Positions 1 through 5,190 of a stretch of DNA of 5,190 nt are shown piece by piece. The notes below the pieces were generated by a model. The model saw only the letters and a list, made by a program, of their open reading frames with translations, was not told the DNA's origin and did not search any database. The position numbers and the translations under genes are program-made. Source of the stretch: an uncultured Mycoplasmatota bacterium (lineage in GTDB: Bacteria; Bacillota_I; Bacilli_A; RF39; UBA660). Where the stretch lies: positions 1-5,190 of the forward strand of contig CAMUBM010000065.1 of the NCBI GenBank assembly GCA_947087145.1, in the 5' to 3' direction. Within the stretch, counting starts at the first letter, position 1. Each line of letters begins with the position of its first letter.

Positions 1-1067
1 CGATTAAACTTTTCTTTTTCATTTTTAAGAACTTCTAAAACAACACTCTCATTTTCCTCTACTTCTTTATAATATTTTTTATATTTATTTAATAAAATCT
101 TAGCAATTTGTTTTTCCCAATCACTATTTATATCTATACCAAGTCGTTTGGCATGACGAATAGCACGACGTATTAATCTTCTTAAAATATAGCCTTGATC
201 AGTATTACTAGGTTTGATTCCAGCAGGATCTGCACTAATAAACACGGCGGTACGTAAGTGGTCTGCGATAATTCGCATCGATTTTTCATTTCCTTCATAA
301 GGAAGCCCAGAAATAGAAGAAATAAGTTCTATCACATCTTTCCAAATACTAGATTGATAATTATCATTGACCCCCTCTAAGATAGCAGTCGTTCGCTCAA
401 CCCCCATACCCGTATCGACATTTTTATTAGGAAGTTCTGTGACATTTCCATCACTCTCTTTATGAAACTGCATAAATACATTGTTCCAAATTTCCACCCA
501 ACGATTATCTTCTGGGTTAAAAACCGCAGGAATTTCGTCTTCACTTCTCCAGTAAAATATCTCAGTGTCCGGTCCACAAGGACCAGCCTCTCCTGCTATC
601 CAAAAATTATCTTCTAATGTTTTTGCAATGTGACTCTCAGTGATTCCCAAACTTAGCCATTTTTCATAACTTTCTTTATCAAAAGGAATAGTATCCGTTC
701 CTGCAAACACAGTAATAGAAAGTTTCTCTACTGGAATATGTAATACTTCTGTTAAAAATTCAAAACTCCACTCTATGCTTTCCCTTTTAAAATAATCTCC
801 TAAACTCCAATTTCCAAGCATTTCAAAAAAAGTATGATGGGTACTATCTCCTACTTCATCTAAATCATTGGTACGAATACATTTTTGATAGTCACACAAC
901 CGCGTTCCATAAGGATGTTTTTCCCCCATCAAATAAGGAATTAAAGGTTGCATCCCTGCCGTATTAAATAATACCGATGGGTCATTTTCCGGTACTACAG
1001 GAGCACTTGGTATTTGTTTATGTCCTTTACTTACAAAAAAATTAATATATAAATCTTTTAAATTCAT
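1..1067 (-). CDS. alaS: Alanyl-tRNA synthetase, N-terminal 355 residues (C-terminus cut by window edge)
   Basis: Class II aminoacyl-tRNA synthetase that charges tRNA-Ala with alanine in the cytoplasm. The ATG at 1067-1065 is chosen because AAGGAG (1081-1076) lies 8 nt upstream and the protein begins MNLKDLYINFFVSKGHK, the usual AlaRS N-terminus. Visible class II landmarks are NDPSVLFNTAGM (motif 1 region, about residues 28-39), HHTFFEMLGNWSLGDYFK (77-94, motif 2 region), GPCGPDTEIFY (162-172), EIWNNVFMQF, and DTGMGVERT (motif 3, GMG at 220-222). These are followed by the helical tRNA-binding region with GYILRRLIRRAIRHAKRLG. The editing and C-terminal domains lie outside the window. It is the second gene of a T-box-controlled unit, 75 nt after the P-loop gene. 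The wording (LGNWSLGDYFK, PCGPDTE where the Bacillus/E. coli type has GNFS and PCGPCTE) resembles the form I recall from Candidate Phyla Radiation bacteria. That resemblance comes from memory, not alignment. The identity itself is secure. Confidence 0.97.
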   Translation of the reverse strand, partial: MNLKDLYINFFVSKGHKQIPSAPVVPENDPSVLFNTAGMQPLIPYLMGEKHPYGTRLCDYQKCIRTNDLDEVGDSTHHTFFEMLGNWSLGDYFKRESIEWSFEFLTEVLHIPVEKLSITVFAGTDTIPFDKESYEKWLSLGITESHIAKTLEDNFWIAGEAGPCGPDTEIFYWRSEDEIPAVFNPEDNRWVEIWNNVFMQFHKESDGNVTELPNKNVDTGMGVERTTAILEGVNDNYQSSIWKDVIELISSISGLPYEGNEKSMRIIADHLRTAVFISADPAGIKPSNTDQGYILRRLIRRAIRHAKRLGIDINSDWEKQIAKILLNKYKKYYKEVEENESVVLEVLKNEKEKFN

Positions 1068-1142
1068 GTTTCTTTCTCCTTCTTTTTCATTTATTTAAAT
1101 TTCTAGTTTCACAATGTAAAACCACCTTGTTCTAGCAACATT
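1068..1142 (-). other. Spacer between the P-loop gene and alaS with a small hairpin
   Basis: The 75-nt gap contains the alaS ribosome binding site (AAGGAG, 1081-1076). It also holds one short inverted repeat, GTTTTAC/GTGAAAC (1122-1116 and 1112-1106), with a three-base loop and seven pairs, one of them G-U. No T-run follows it, so it does not look like a terminator. I see no convincing promoter. The simplest reading is co-transcription of the P-loop gene and alaS, with the hairpin at most a weak processing or stability element. Confidence 0.4.
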
Positions 1143-1679
1143 TTATTCATTGTTTAAACCTTCTATCAACTGACTCGCAAACACTTTTATGTTTTCTTTG
1201 GTTACATCTTTAATGTTATAATCAAACCCCTCATAATTTTCTAACTCTATTTCCGTTTCATGTTTCTTTTGTTCTTCTGATAAAGAGGGATTTTGTAAAT
1301 CATTTTCTACACGAATAGCAATCACTTCTTTGTATTTGCTATTTCTAAACCCTTTTATCTCTTGCCTTAAACGCACGTCACTAATCACTACCAAATCAAA
1401 ATAATTTTCATAAACAAAGAAATCTTCTAACATTCGTTGCACAAAGAAATTTTCACCAAATCGTTTCCTTAAAAGAGTTCCTGTTTCTTGTAAAAAGCCC
1501 CTAGGTTTATTTTCTCTATTTCCTTCATAGCCAAGGATTTCTCTTGCATACATTTTCACGTATTTACTATACTCCGTTTGTAACGCTCGAATGCCTTTTT
1601 CTTTCGCAAGTTCTACCAAACAACTCCCTAAATAAGTTTTACCACTTCCTGCTTTACCAGCAACCAAAATCACTTTCAT
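1143..1679 (-). CDS. Small P-loop kinase-like protein (possible nucleotide monophosphate kinase), 178 aa
   Basis: This is a predicted soluble ATP-binding protein of unknown substrate. It opens with a beta strand and a textbook Walker A motif, MKVILVAGKAGSGKTYL (GKAGSGKT at 8-15). A conserved-looking KPRGFLQETGTLLRK segment (58-72) follows, then a hydrophobic strand ending in an acidic/basic pair, LVVISDVRLRQEI (97-109, Walker B-like). Last comes a charged LID-like stretch, LSEEQKKHETEIELENYE (133-150), then FDYNI. This order resembles the deoxynucleoside/phosphomevalonate kinase group of small P-loop kinases, an inference from motif layout only. The start at 1679 is preferred because AAAGGAGG (1692-1685) ends 5 nt upstream. 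The same frame stays open upstream to 1739, but that stretch is the T-box and terminator RNA. The gene is the first one behind an alanine T-box and precedes alaS, so it is probably induced when tRNA-Ala is uncharged. The CDS is confident; the function is not. Confidence 0.85.
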   Translation of the reverse strand: MKVILVAGKAGSGKTYLGSCLVELAKEKGIRALQTEYSKYVKMYAREILGYEGNRENKPRGFLQETGTLLRKRFGENFFVQRMLEDFFVYENYFDLVVISDVRLRQEIKGFRNSKYKEVIAIRVENDLQNPSLSEEQKKHETEIELENYEGFDYNIKDVTKENIKVFASQLIEGLNNE

Positions 1680-1692
1680 ACATTCCTCCTTT

Positions 1693-1728
1693 AAAACAAA
1701 AAGAATTACCCCAAACAAGGAGCAATTC
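1693..1728 (-). terminator. T-box attenuator terminator
   Basis: The hairpin arms GAATTGCTCC (1728-1719) and GGGGTAATTC (1712-1703) form ten base pairs, two of them G-U, around a six-base TTGTTT loop. The run TTTTTGTTTT (1702-1693) follows directly. Its 5' arm overlaps the 3' arm of the antiterminator (1721-1717), so the two structures exclude each other. It lies just upstream of the P-loop gene's ribosome binding site. When tRNA-Ala is charged, transcription should stop here. Confidence 0.92.
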
Positions 1729-1889
1729 TGCGGTACCATCCTTTAGATTACTTAATTCTTGATAACGGTTTTTCTCCGAAGAATCTCCGAGTAAGCAGCA
1801 GAGTTTTCTTCTTTCTTTGTCTAGGTTCCACCCTCCCTAAACTCTCTATCAATTACTCAAAAGAAAACCTTCTTATCATCTACGATCCT
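1693..1889 (-). promoter_or_regulatory. Alanine T-box riboswitch leader
   Basis: This untranslated leader senses uncharged tRNA-Ala and controls transcription of the P-loop gene and alaS. Seen in the minus-strand RNA: a candidate base pairing GATAA (1877-1873) with TTATC (1765-1761), and an AGAGAG bulge motif. The distal hairpin is TTTAGG/CCTAGA closing a loop that contains GGUG (the GNUG motif). A GAGT strand can pair with ACTC (1792-1789) next to the specifier region CTGCTGCTT, where two in-frame GCT alanine codons sit at 1799-1797 and 1796-1794. CCGTTATC and then the T-box AAAGGATGGTACCGCAG (1744-1728) follow. Its UGGU (1738-1735) complements the ACCA acceptor end expected of tRNA-Ala. The antiterminator pairs AAGGA (1743-1739) with TCCTT (1721-1717). 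That blocks the terminator, whose stem reuses 1719-1728. Alanine specificity follows from specifier, bulge base and downstream alaS together. The exact specifier triplet and the 5' end are inferred. Confidence 0.93.
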
Positions 1890-1894
1890 TAATC

Positions 1895-1922
1895 TATATA
1901 TTTTTTTTTACAAACGGAACAA
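1895..1922 (-). promoter_or_regulatory. Probable sigma-A promoter for the T-box/P-loop gene/alaS unit
   Basis: A TTGTTC -35-like hexamer (1922-1917), a 16-nt spacer with a nine-A run, and a TATATA -10 (1900-1895) place transcription start near 1889, just before the T-box leader. TATAGA at 1898-1893 with an 18-nt spacer is an alternative -10. The -35 falls within the last codons of the Nudix gene. No independent terminator separates that gene from the leader, so read-through from the Nudix promoter is also possible. Support is motif match and position only. Confidence 0.5.
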
Positions 1923-2456
1923 GTATTCTGTCAAAGCTTCGTACACTGCGTCTCTTTCTACTAATTTCCCACTTGCTCTTAATTCATTTAACTCTTGTAT
2001 AGTAACAAACTTGATTGCCTGTACTTCACTTTCTTGTATTTTAATAATTTCTTCACTTAAACCATCTTGTCTTAAAACGAAGAAATCATAAAATTGCCGT
2101 TCGATAAAATTTTCAGAGTATTCCTGTATTTTACGGAATGAGGTCATAAAACGAAAGTCTTTTACTTTGACAGAAAATCCTAAATTCACACTTACTTCCT
2201 CACTAATTTCTCGGTTGGCACCAGCAAGCGAGTCTTGGCCTGCAGATAAGTGACCTGCAACTGAAAGATCCCAAAGACCAGCATTCTTCTCTTTATTTTT
2301 CGAACGTTGTTGAATTAAAATTTTGTTTTCGTCATTTACTATCGCAACAACAATGGCTCGGTGCCACAATCCTTTTTCGTGAACGACCTTTCTCGGTAAA
2401 ACTTCTCCTGTTTTTACTCCATTTTCATCAAGTACATCTAATAACTCTTCCTTCAT
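1908..2456 (-). CDS. Nudix hydrolase, IPP-isomerase-like subfamily, 182 aa
   Basis: Nudix-fold enzyme that would hydrolyse a nucleoside-diphosphate-linked or other diphosphate substrate; the substrate is unknown. The Nudix box spans residues 68-90, GHLSAGQ...REISEEVSV, with the catalytic REUxEE core intact (R82, E83, E86, E87). The first Glu of the consensus is Gln74 and the consensus Gly is Ser89. The N-terminus (LLDVLDENGVKTGEVLPRK) and the LWHRAIVVAIVNDENKILIQQRS segment match the group that also holds isopentenyl-diphosphate isomerase. His26, His32 and His69 sit where I recall the E. coli isomerase metal ligands. However, the catalytic Cys position is Ala67, and one of two later acidic ligands appears to be Gln121, so isomerase activity is unlikely. 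The ATG at 2456 is chosen because GGAGGAG lies just upstream and the Nudix family start fits. The open frame extending to 2588 only runs into the preceding gene. It has its own promoter. Confidence 0.88.
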   Translation of the reverse strand: MKEELLDVLDENGVKTGEVLPRKVVHEKGLWHRAIVVAIVNDENKILIQQRSKNKEKNAGLWDLSVAGHLSAGQDSLAGANREISEEVSVNLGFSVKVKDFRFMTSFRKIQEYSENFIERQFYDFFVLRQDGLSEEIIKIQESEVQAIKFVTIQELNELRASGKLVERDAVYEALTEYLFRL

Positions 2457-2492
2457 AGGGTATCTCCTCCCCTTTTCCTTACGAATAACCAA

Positions 2493-2501
2493 ATTATAAC
2501 A
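2493..2501 (-). promoter_or_regulatory. Extended -10 promoter for the Nudix gene
   Basis: TGTTATAAT (2501-2493) is a perfect extended -10 (TG-n-TATAAT). No good -35 hexamer is found at the usual spacing (TAGAAA at 2521-2516), which is tolerated by extended -10 promoters. The predicted start is near 2487, leaving a leader of about 30 nt that contains the GGAGGAG ribosome binding site. It abuts the T-run of the preceding gene's terminator. Confidence 0.65.
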
Positions 2502-2531
2502 AAAAAGAAGCCTAATTTCTAGCCTCTTTTT
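2501..2531 (-). terminator. Intrinsic terminator of the miaB-AI-2E unit, overlapping the stop codon
   Basis: The arm AAAAAGAGGCT (2531-2521) pairs with GGCTTCTTTTT (2512-2502). That gives seven strong or wobble pairs plus an A-T base, around an eight-base loop AGAAATTA, and ends in six T residues (2506-2501). The TAG stop of the membrane-protein gene (2521-2519) lies inside the hairpin, so the 5' arm is coding sequence. Confidence 0.78.
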
Positions 2532-3652
2532 AATACGGGATACTTCGTAGTTAAAAATTCCCAAATCACTTTTAACAGTGCAAGACAAGGAGTTGCTAAA
2601 ATCATTCCTATAATTCCAAAAAAATGACTGAATACGAGTAACCCTATCATAATTGTTACGGGATGAAGTTTCATCGTCTTACTCATAACAATCGGTTGTA
2701 AGATAAAGTTTTCCACACATTGGACAACAATACAAATAATAAGGGTCATGACTCCAATAAAAGTACTTTGACTAAATCCAATAATCACTGCAACTGCTCC
2801 ACCAATATAAGGACCCACATAAGGAATTAAATCGGTCATACCACAGAAAAGTCCAAACAACAAAGGAGATTGCAAACCAACAATAGCAAATCCAATCGAG
2901 TCACACACAAACACCATAGTAGCAACCAAAAGTGTTCCATTGACACTTTTACGTACTTCTGCACCGATATTATTGAGTAACACTTGAGCTTCAAACTGGC
3001 GTTTTCTAGGCAACATATTTAGAAAATGTCTACTAATCGCATCAAAATCAAACAACATATAAAGTCCAATAAACAACCCTAAACCAATCGTAACCATACT
3101 CGAAAAGAAATTAACAATCAAATTTAATAAAGTCGTTGGGAAAGTTGTAGTAAACTCCGATAACTTCGTTTCCATTGTCGTCATTACATTGATTTCGATT
3201 GCTTTAATGTCAAGTCCTTCCACATCTCGGAACCGTAAAAAGAAATTATTCAATGTTTCTTTTACTTCTCCAAATATCGCTGGCAAATTTCCAATCAACT
3301 CATTTACTTGTACATAAATGGTCGGCACCAATACCCGTAAGAAAATAGCAAAAACAAGCAAGAAAATTGTATAAACGATAATTGCTGCAGCCATTCTAGG
3401 AACATTTTTTTCTTCCAATTTTTTCACCAAAGGATTAAAAAGCCATGCAATTACAAATCCAATAAAGAGAGGAGCAAGTACTTTCAAAAAACTCAAAAGA
3501 AACGTTAAAACGCCCCATTCCTTTATTAAAATCGTCACAACCAAAATACACCCAATAATCATGGTGATATAAAACAAATGTAAAATTTTACTCGTTAAAC
3601 CAACCACCTCATTCACACTATCGATATTAATCTCTTTTTTCTTTTTTTCCAT
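2519..3652 (-). CDS. AI-2E/PerM-family membrane transporter, 377 aa
   Basis: Polytopic inner-membrane protein of the AI-2E transporter family (PerM, YtvI/YrrI-like). Members have been linked to autoinducer-2 export, Na+/H+ antiport or general permease roles, and the substrate here cannot be told from sequence. Likely membrane spans lie near residues 24-45, 48-72, 88-112, 176-201, 238-260, 277-293, 296-318 and 331-360. A long extracytoplasmic or amphipathic stretch occupies about 113-175. Family signatures are DLIPYVGPYIGG (274-285), LQPIVMSKTMKLHPV (318-332) and the GIIGMILATP ending (346-355). The length is normal for the family. The start ATG overlaps the miaB stop (TAATG, one shared base), implying translational coupling. 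The nearest SD, AAGGAG, lies 14 nt upstream inside miaB, which is further than usual. A terminator covers its 3' end. In Bacillus subtilis, as I recall, a member of this family (yrrI) lies next to alaS, so proximity to alaS may be an old association. Confidence 0.92.
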   Translation of the reverse strand: MEKKKKEINIDSVNEVVGLTSKILHLFYITMIIGCILVVTILIKEWGVLTFLLSFLKVLAPLFIGFVIAWLFNPLVKKLEEKNVPRMAAAIIVYTIFLLVFAIFLRVLVPTIYVQVNELIGNLPAIFGEVKETLNNFFLRFRDVEGLDIKAIEINVMTTMETKLSEFTTTFPTTLLNLIVNFFSSMVTIGLGLFIGLYMLFDFDAISRHFLNMLPRKRQFEAQVLLNNIGAEVRKSVNGTLLVATMVFVCDSIGFAIVGLQSPLLFGLFCGMTDLIPYVGPYIGGAVAVIIGFSQSTFIGVMTLIICIVVQCVENFILQPIVMSKTMKLHPVTIMIGLLVFSHFFGIIGMILATPCLALLKVIWEFLTTKYPVLKRG

Positions 3653-5070
3653 TAGTTTTCTACACTCTCCTTTGCTACAACGCCATCCAAACTAAAACTT
3701 TTGGCTTCATGAATTTCTACATTTACAATTTTACCAATCAAATCTTTGCTTCCATTAATATTTATTAGTTTCATAGTATCAGTATACCCATATATTTTAT
3801 TTTTATCTTTCTCGTTTTCCCCAAGTACCAAAACGGGTACTACTTTTCCTTCTAATTTCTTATTATTTTCTAAAGAATACTGATTTACTAATTGATTTAA
3901 CCTTTGTAAACGTTCCTCTTTTTCTTCCATCGAAATAGTATCTTTGATAAGACTTGCTGGAGTTCCTTCTCTAGGACTATAAATAAACGTAAATGCTGAG
4001 TCAAATTTACAAGCGTTCACAACATCCAACGTTTCTAAAAAATCACTTTCACTTTCATTCGGAAACCCTACAATAATATCAGTAGTAATAGAAACATTCG
4101 GAATACTCTCTTTAATCTTTTGAAACAAAGTAAGATACTCTTCTTTTGTATAACGCCTTCCCATTTGCTTTAAAATTTTATCACTACCACTTTGCAAAGG
4201 CAAATGAACATAAGGCATAATGTTTTCATACTTTGCAATCGTATTAATCATTTCATCTGTAAAATCCCAAGGATGACTCGTTACAAAACGAACACGTTCT
4301 ATTCCTGTTTCTGCCACTTTTTCGAGCAAATCTTTAAAATCATATCCATATTCCAAATCTTTTCCATACGCATTCACATTTTGTCCTAAAAGAGTTACTT
4401 CTTTATATCCGGCATTCTTTAACTCTTCTACTTCAGCAACAATGGCTTCCAACTTACGACTCCGTTGCTTTCCTCTTGTGTAAGGAACAATGCAATATGT
4501 ACAAAACTTATCACAACCATACATAATATTGACCCAAGCTGTAATGTTAGAGTCCCGACTGTACTTTATTCCTTCATAAACATCGCCTTCGATACTATAA
4601 ACTTCTATCTCCTGCTTTTTCTTACTCTCTAAGATAAGTTTAGGAAGTTCATTTATATTATGCGTTCCAAACACAATATCGACATAGGGGTGTTTACTTT
4701 TGATTTCAGAAACCACACTTTCTTCTTGTGCCATACAACCACCAATAGCAATTAAAAGATCTGATTTTTCGCGTTTCAAGTGCTTACAACGTCCCAAATA
4801 ACCAAACACTTTATCATGGGCATTTTCTCGTATCGCACATGTATTTAAAACCACAAGGTCACTTTCTTCTAGCACCATTGTTTCTGTAAACCCGAGCATT
4901 TCCAAATACTTACGTATTTCTTCCGAATCATGCATATTCATCTGACATCCATAAGTTCTTAGAAAATATTTTTTCCCTACAAAATTTTTAGAAAAAGTAT
5001 AGTCCACTTTTTTTTCTACCACTTTCTCTTTCGTTCTTTTACGAGCTTCTTTTAAATCTGGTACATGCAT
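3652..5070 (-). CDS. miaB: tRNA-2-methylthio-N6-dimethylallyladenosine synthase (MiaB), 472 aa
   Basis: Radical-SAM methylthiotransferase that converts i6A37 to ms2i6A37 in tRNAs reading UNN codons, using two [4Fe-4S] clusters and SAM. The N-terminal MTTase domain is seen from FLRTYGCQMNMHDSE (36-50). Its three cluster cysteines are Cys42, Cys78 (LNTCAIRENA) and Cys112 (IGGCMAQ). The radical-SAM domain holds YGCDKFCTYCIVPYTRG with the CxxxCxxC triad at Cys186, Cys190 and Cys193. It is followed by LLGQNVNAYG, RFVTSHPWDF, HLPLQSGSD and TTDIIVGFPNE. A C-terminal TRAM RNA-binding domain covers about 400-466. The QNVNAYG and CQMNMHDSE wording favours MiaB over MtaB or RimO. A lysine-rich N-terminal extension of about 30 residues precedes the domain, as is common in Firmicutes MiaB. 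The start is supported by GAGG (5084-5081), 10 nt upstream. It heads a two-gene unit with the membrane protein. Confidence 0.97.
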   Translation of the reverse strand: MHVPDLKEARKRTKEKVVEKKVDYTFSKNFVGKKYFLRTYGCQMNMHDSEEIRKYLEMLGFTETMVLEESDLVVLNTCAIRENAHDKVFGYLGRCKHLKREKSDLLIAIGGCMAQEESVVSEIKSKHPYVDIVFGTHNINELPKLILESKKKQEIEVYSIEGDVYEGIKYSRDSNITAWVNIMYGCDKFCTYCIVPYTRGKQRSRKLEAIVAEVEELKNAGYKEVTLLGQNVNAYGKDLEYGYDFKDLLEKVAETGIERVRFVTSHPWDFTDEMINTIAKYENIMPYVHLPLQSGSDKILKQMGRRYTKEEYLTLFQKIKESIPNVSITTDIIVGFPNESESDFLETLDVVNACKFDSAFTFIYSPREGTPASLIKDTISMEEKEERLQRLNQLVNQYSLENNKKLEGKVVPVLVLGENEKDKNKIYGYTDTMKLININGSKDLIGKIVNVEIHEAKSFSLDGVVAKESVEN

Positions 5071-5094
5071 AACTTCACTTCCTCATTACAAAGT

Positions 5095-5123
5095 ATTATA
5101 ACACTACTTTACTATCCGACCAA
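5095..5123 (-). promoter_or_regulatory. Sigma-A promoter for miaB
   Basis: TTGGTC (-35, 5123-5118), a 17-nt spacer and TATAAT (-10, 5100-5095), preceded by TGT to make an extended -10. Transcription should begin around 5088, giving a leader of under 20 nt that holds the GAGG ribosome binding site. The -35 starts just after the upstream gene's stop codon. No terminator is visible between them, so upstream read-through remains possible. Confidence 0.7.
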
Positions 5124-5129
5124 ATTTTT

Positions 5130-5190
5130 CTAATTCGTTTTTTCTAATTCTTCATAAATGTTTCTTAATTCTTTGGAATAAGGATACTTT
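5130..5190 (-). CDS. C-terminal end of an unidentified protein (partial)
   Basis: The minus-strand frame entering from the window's right edge reads KYPYSKELRNIYEELEKTN and stops at TAG (5132-5130). Nineteen complete codons are visible. The composition is charged and helix-like. The frame ends just upstream of the miaB promoter, which is what the end of a real gene would look like. The segment is too short to assign a family, and an open frame of this length can occur by chance in AT-rich DNA. Confidence 0.45.
   Translation of the reverse strand, partial: KYPYSKELRNIYEELEKTN

Noticed and set aside
377..577. Minus-strand open frame of 66 codons inside alaS
   Set aside because: It is an out-of-frame shadow of conserved AlaRS core sequence.
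1108..1140. Ten-codon minus-strand mini-ORF (MLLEQGGFTL) in the P-loop gene/alaS spacer
   Set aside because: It has no ribosome binding site at a proper distance, and an ORF this short is expected by chance.
1680..1739. N-terminal extension of the P-loop protein (MVPQNCSLFG...)
   Set aside because: This open frame translates the T-box and terminator hairpin, and a strong AAAGGAGG lies right before the internal ATG at 1679 that starts the Walker A strand.
1544..1762. Plus-strand open frame of 72 codons
   Set aside because: It is antisense to the P-loop gene and T-box, has no recognisable motif, and its composition matches the shadow of minus-strand coding.
1773..1790. Near-direct repeat TCGGAG...TTCGGAG in the leader
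   Set aside because: It is a short element inside the T-box leader between Stem I and the T-box, probably part of its secondary structure and not a separate repeat.
2457..2588. N-terminal extension of the Nudix protein by 44 codons
   Set aside because: It overlaps the end of the membrane-protein gene, the terminator and the promoter. The family-like start with a GGAGGAG site is at 2456.
4192..4389. Plus-strand open frame of 65 codons inside miaB
   Set aside because: It is antisense to conserved radical-SAM coding sequence, with no family resemblance and no reason to expect a gene.
1..5190. Mobile element, defence island, CRISPR array or novel multi-gene system
   Set aside because: All genes except the short partial one have housekeeping-type families or motifs. 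No inverted or direct repeat boundaries, transposase, integrase or spacer array are visible, and base composition looks uniform.

Overview
The window is ordinary, densely packed chromosomal housekeeping DNA from a low-GC Gram-positive (Firmicutes/Bacilli-Clostridia type) bacterium. The evidence is a strongly AT-rich sequence, purine-rich AGGAGG-type ribosome binding sites, sigma-A-like TATAAT promoters, a T-box riboswitch, and tryptophan encoded by TGG with TAA/TAG stops. The last point argues against a UGA=Trp mycoplasma. Every supported gene lies on the minus strand, so transcription runs from high to low coordinates. I see no mobile element, CRISPR array, tRNA/rRNA gene or defence system.

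In order of transcription: (i) the last 19 codons of an unidentified gene (5190-5130). (ii) A promoter (5123-5095) in front of miaB, the tRNA ms2i6A methylthiotransferase (5070-3652), whose stop overlaps by one base the start of an AI-2E/PerM-family membrane protein gene (3652-2519). An intrinsic terminator whose hairpin contains that gene's stop codon ends this unit. (iii) An extended -10 promoter directly against the terminator's T-run, serving a Nudix hydrolase gene (2456-1908). (iv) A probable promoter at the 3' end of the Nudix gene, then an alanine-type T-box leader (about 1889-1693) with a GCU specifier, a UGGU tRNA-end-binding bulge, and mutually exclusive antiterminator and terminator. 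It controls a small P-loop kinase-like gene (1679-1143) and then alaS, alanyl-tRNA synthetase (1067 to beyond the window start, cut off).

The functional theme is translation: tRNA modification (MiaB) and tRNA-Ala charging (AlaS) under direct sensing of uncharged tRNA-Ala. The least explained part is the small P-loop protein, which sits between the alanine sensor and alaS and so should be induced by alanine starvation. The AlaRS resembles the form I associate with Candidate Phyla Radiation bacteria more than the Bacillus/E. coli form. The Nudix protein looks like an isopentenyl-diphosphate isomerase relative that has lost isomerase residues but kept the hydrolase glutamates.
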